From the NCBI GenBank assembly GCA_900553135.1, contig USCO01000120.1, positions 1 through 6,585 of the forward strand: a stretch of DNA of 6,585 nucleotides. The letters run 5' to 3'. The DNA is from an uncultured Eubacteriales bacterium (GTDB lineage Bacteria > Bacillota > Clostridia > Oscillospirales > Oscillospiraceae). Below the pieces are notes generated by a model, which worked only from the letters and a program-made list of their open reading frames with translations, did no database searches and was not told the origin of the DNA. A program made the translations under genes and the position numbers. Shown piece after piece: positions 5,910-6,585 of this stretch (positions are counted from its first letter, which is position 1; every line of letters starts with the position of its first letter).

Positions 5910-6585
5910 ATGTCCTCAGAATGGCTGATTTTTCCTGTGCTGTTCCCCATCATCGGGGGACTGTTCGTGCTGCGCATCCATACCCTGCGCACCCGGCGGC
6001 TGGCAGTGTCTCTGATGCTGCTCATTGAAATTTTCCTGGTTCTGGAGACGGCAAAGGTGGAGGGCGACCCCTTGCAGCTGCTCACCCTGGCGCCCGGCCT
6101 GCGGCTGGTGTTCCAGGTGGACGATCTGGGGCGGCTGTTTGCCACCCTCATCTGTCTCATCTGGTTCGGCGTGGGTTTCTTTGCCTTTGAGTACATGAAC
6201 CACGAGGGTCACCGGGAGCGGTTTTTCGGCTTTTACGTCATGACCCTGGGCGCCCTCATGGGCATCTGCTTTGCGGGCAACCTGGTCACCCTGTATCTCT
6301 TTTATGAGATGATGACCCTTCTGTCCGTCCCCCTGGTGCTGCACATCGGCACACGAAAAGCCTTTGACTACCGCTACCTGGGCTTCTCGGTGGCGGGGGC
6401 GGGACTGGGCCTTTTGGGCCTGTTTTTCCTACAAAAATACTGCGTCACCGACCTGTTTACCCCCGGTGGCGTACTGGACCCCGCTCTGGCCGGGGAGAAC
6501 CGGCAGCTGCTGCTGGTGGTGTTTCTCATTATGGCCATCGGCTTTGGCTGTAAGGCGGGCATGTTCCCCCTTCATGCCTGGCTGC
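5910..6585 (+). CDS. Second MrpD/NuoM-like antiporter subunit, 3' end beyond window
   Basis: An open frame from ATG 5910 runs through the right edge for 225 complete codons without a stop. The ribosome binding site is AAGGAGAGGGGG (5891-5902), the G run being about 8 bases before the ATG. The product begins with hydrophobic helices, has FFAFEYMNHEGHRERFFGFY (90-109), a pattern seen between helices 3 and 4 of NuoL/M-like proteins, then Glu133 in LYLFYEMMTLLSVPLV and Lys215 in IGFGCKAGMFPLHAWL, where the window ends. These are the helix-5 Glu and helix-7 Lys of a proton-conducting antiporter subunit. It is clearly diverged from the preceding mrpD rather than a recent copy. Two successive MrpD-like genes (H and H') are known from Mbh relatives of the Mbx/Mbs kind; a complex-I-like arm with two pumps is the alternative. 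The remaining half or so of the protein is not visible. Confidence 0.88.
   Translation, partial: MSSEWLIFPVLFPIIGGLFVLRIHTLRTRRLAVSLMLLIEIFLVLETAKVEGDPLQLLTLAPGLRLVFQVDDLGRLFATLICLIWFGVGFFAFEYMNHEGHRERFFGFYVMTLGALMGICFAGNLVTLYLFYEMMTLLSVPLVLHIGTRKAFDYRYLGFSVAGAGLGLLGLFFLQKYCVTDLFTPGGVLDPALAGENRQLLLVVFLIMAIGFGCKAGMFPLHAWL

Noticed and set aside
1..6585. CRISPR array, tRNA, rRNA or complete insertion sequence
   Set aside because: No regularly spaced direct repeats, tRNA-like cloverleaf, rRNA sequence, transposase frame or flanking inverted repeats were found by reading.

Overview
The window looks like chromosomal DNA from a fairly GC-rich member of the Clostridia, perhaps an Oscillospiraceae-type gut anaerobe. 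This rests on strong AGGAGG-type ribosome binding sites, a TATAAT promoter in a short AT-rich gap, and clostridial-looking RecN and Mrp/Mbh subunits. The taxon is inferred, not shown.

Layout. Positions 1 to about 220 have lower GC (94 of the first 180 bases by hand count). On the minus strand they encode two 36-residue Sel1-type repeats, open at both ends. At about 212-224 this stops abruptly and a plus-strand recN begins in mid-gene. About 394 C-terminal residues of RecN remain, and the N-terminal Walker A part is absent. This is either a real rearrangement, such as a mobile-element boundary or deletion, or an assembly misjoin. The recN end (1396) is followed by a weak terminator-like hairpin, a very AT-rich promoter region (about 1461-1530), and a short leader RNA (about 1534-1626) with several possible stems, including a pseudoknot and a stem that could enclose the ribosome binding site.

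From 1627 to the right edge, eight tightly packed or overlapping plus-strand genes encode membrane subunits of an Mrp/Mbh-type ion-translocating module. The order is MrpE, MrpF, MrpG, a free-standing DUF4040 protein (MbhD-like), an MbhE+MrpB fusion with an extra N-terminal hydrophilic domain, MrpC, MrpD, and a second MrpD-like subunit cut by the window edge. A full-length MrpA is not present at the start. This order (E-F-G-A'-B-C-D-D') differs from the usual bacterial Mrp order A to G. It matches the membrane arm of archaeal-type membrane-bound hydrogenase (Mbh) and its relatives, where Mrp-like genes precede the electron-transfer genes.

Working model (inference): the cluster encodes the Na+/H+-translocating membrane arm of a respiratory complex related to group 4 NiFe hydrogenase or complex I. 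The redox subunits (NuoB/C/D/H/I- or MbhJKLMN-like) would lie just downstream, outside the window. If they are absent, the cluster is instead an unusual stand-alone multisubunit antiporter. No tRNA, rRNA, CRISPR array or complete insertion sequence was seen.
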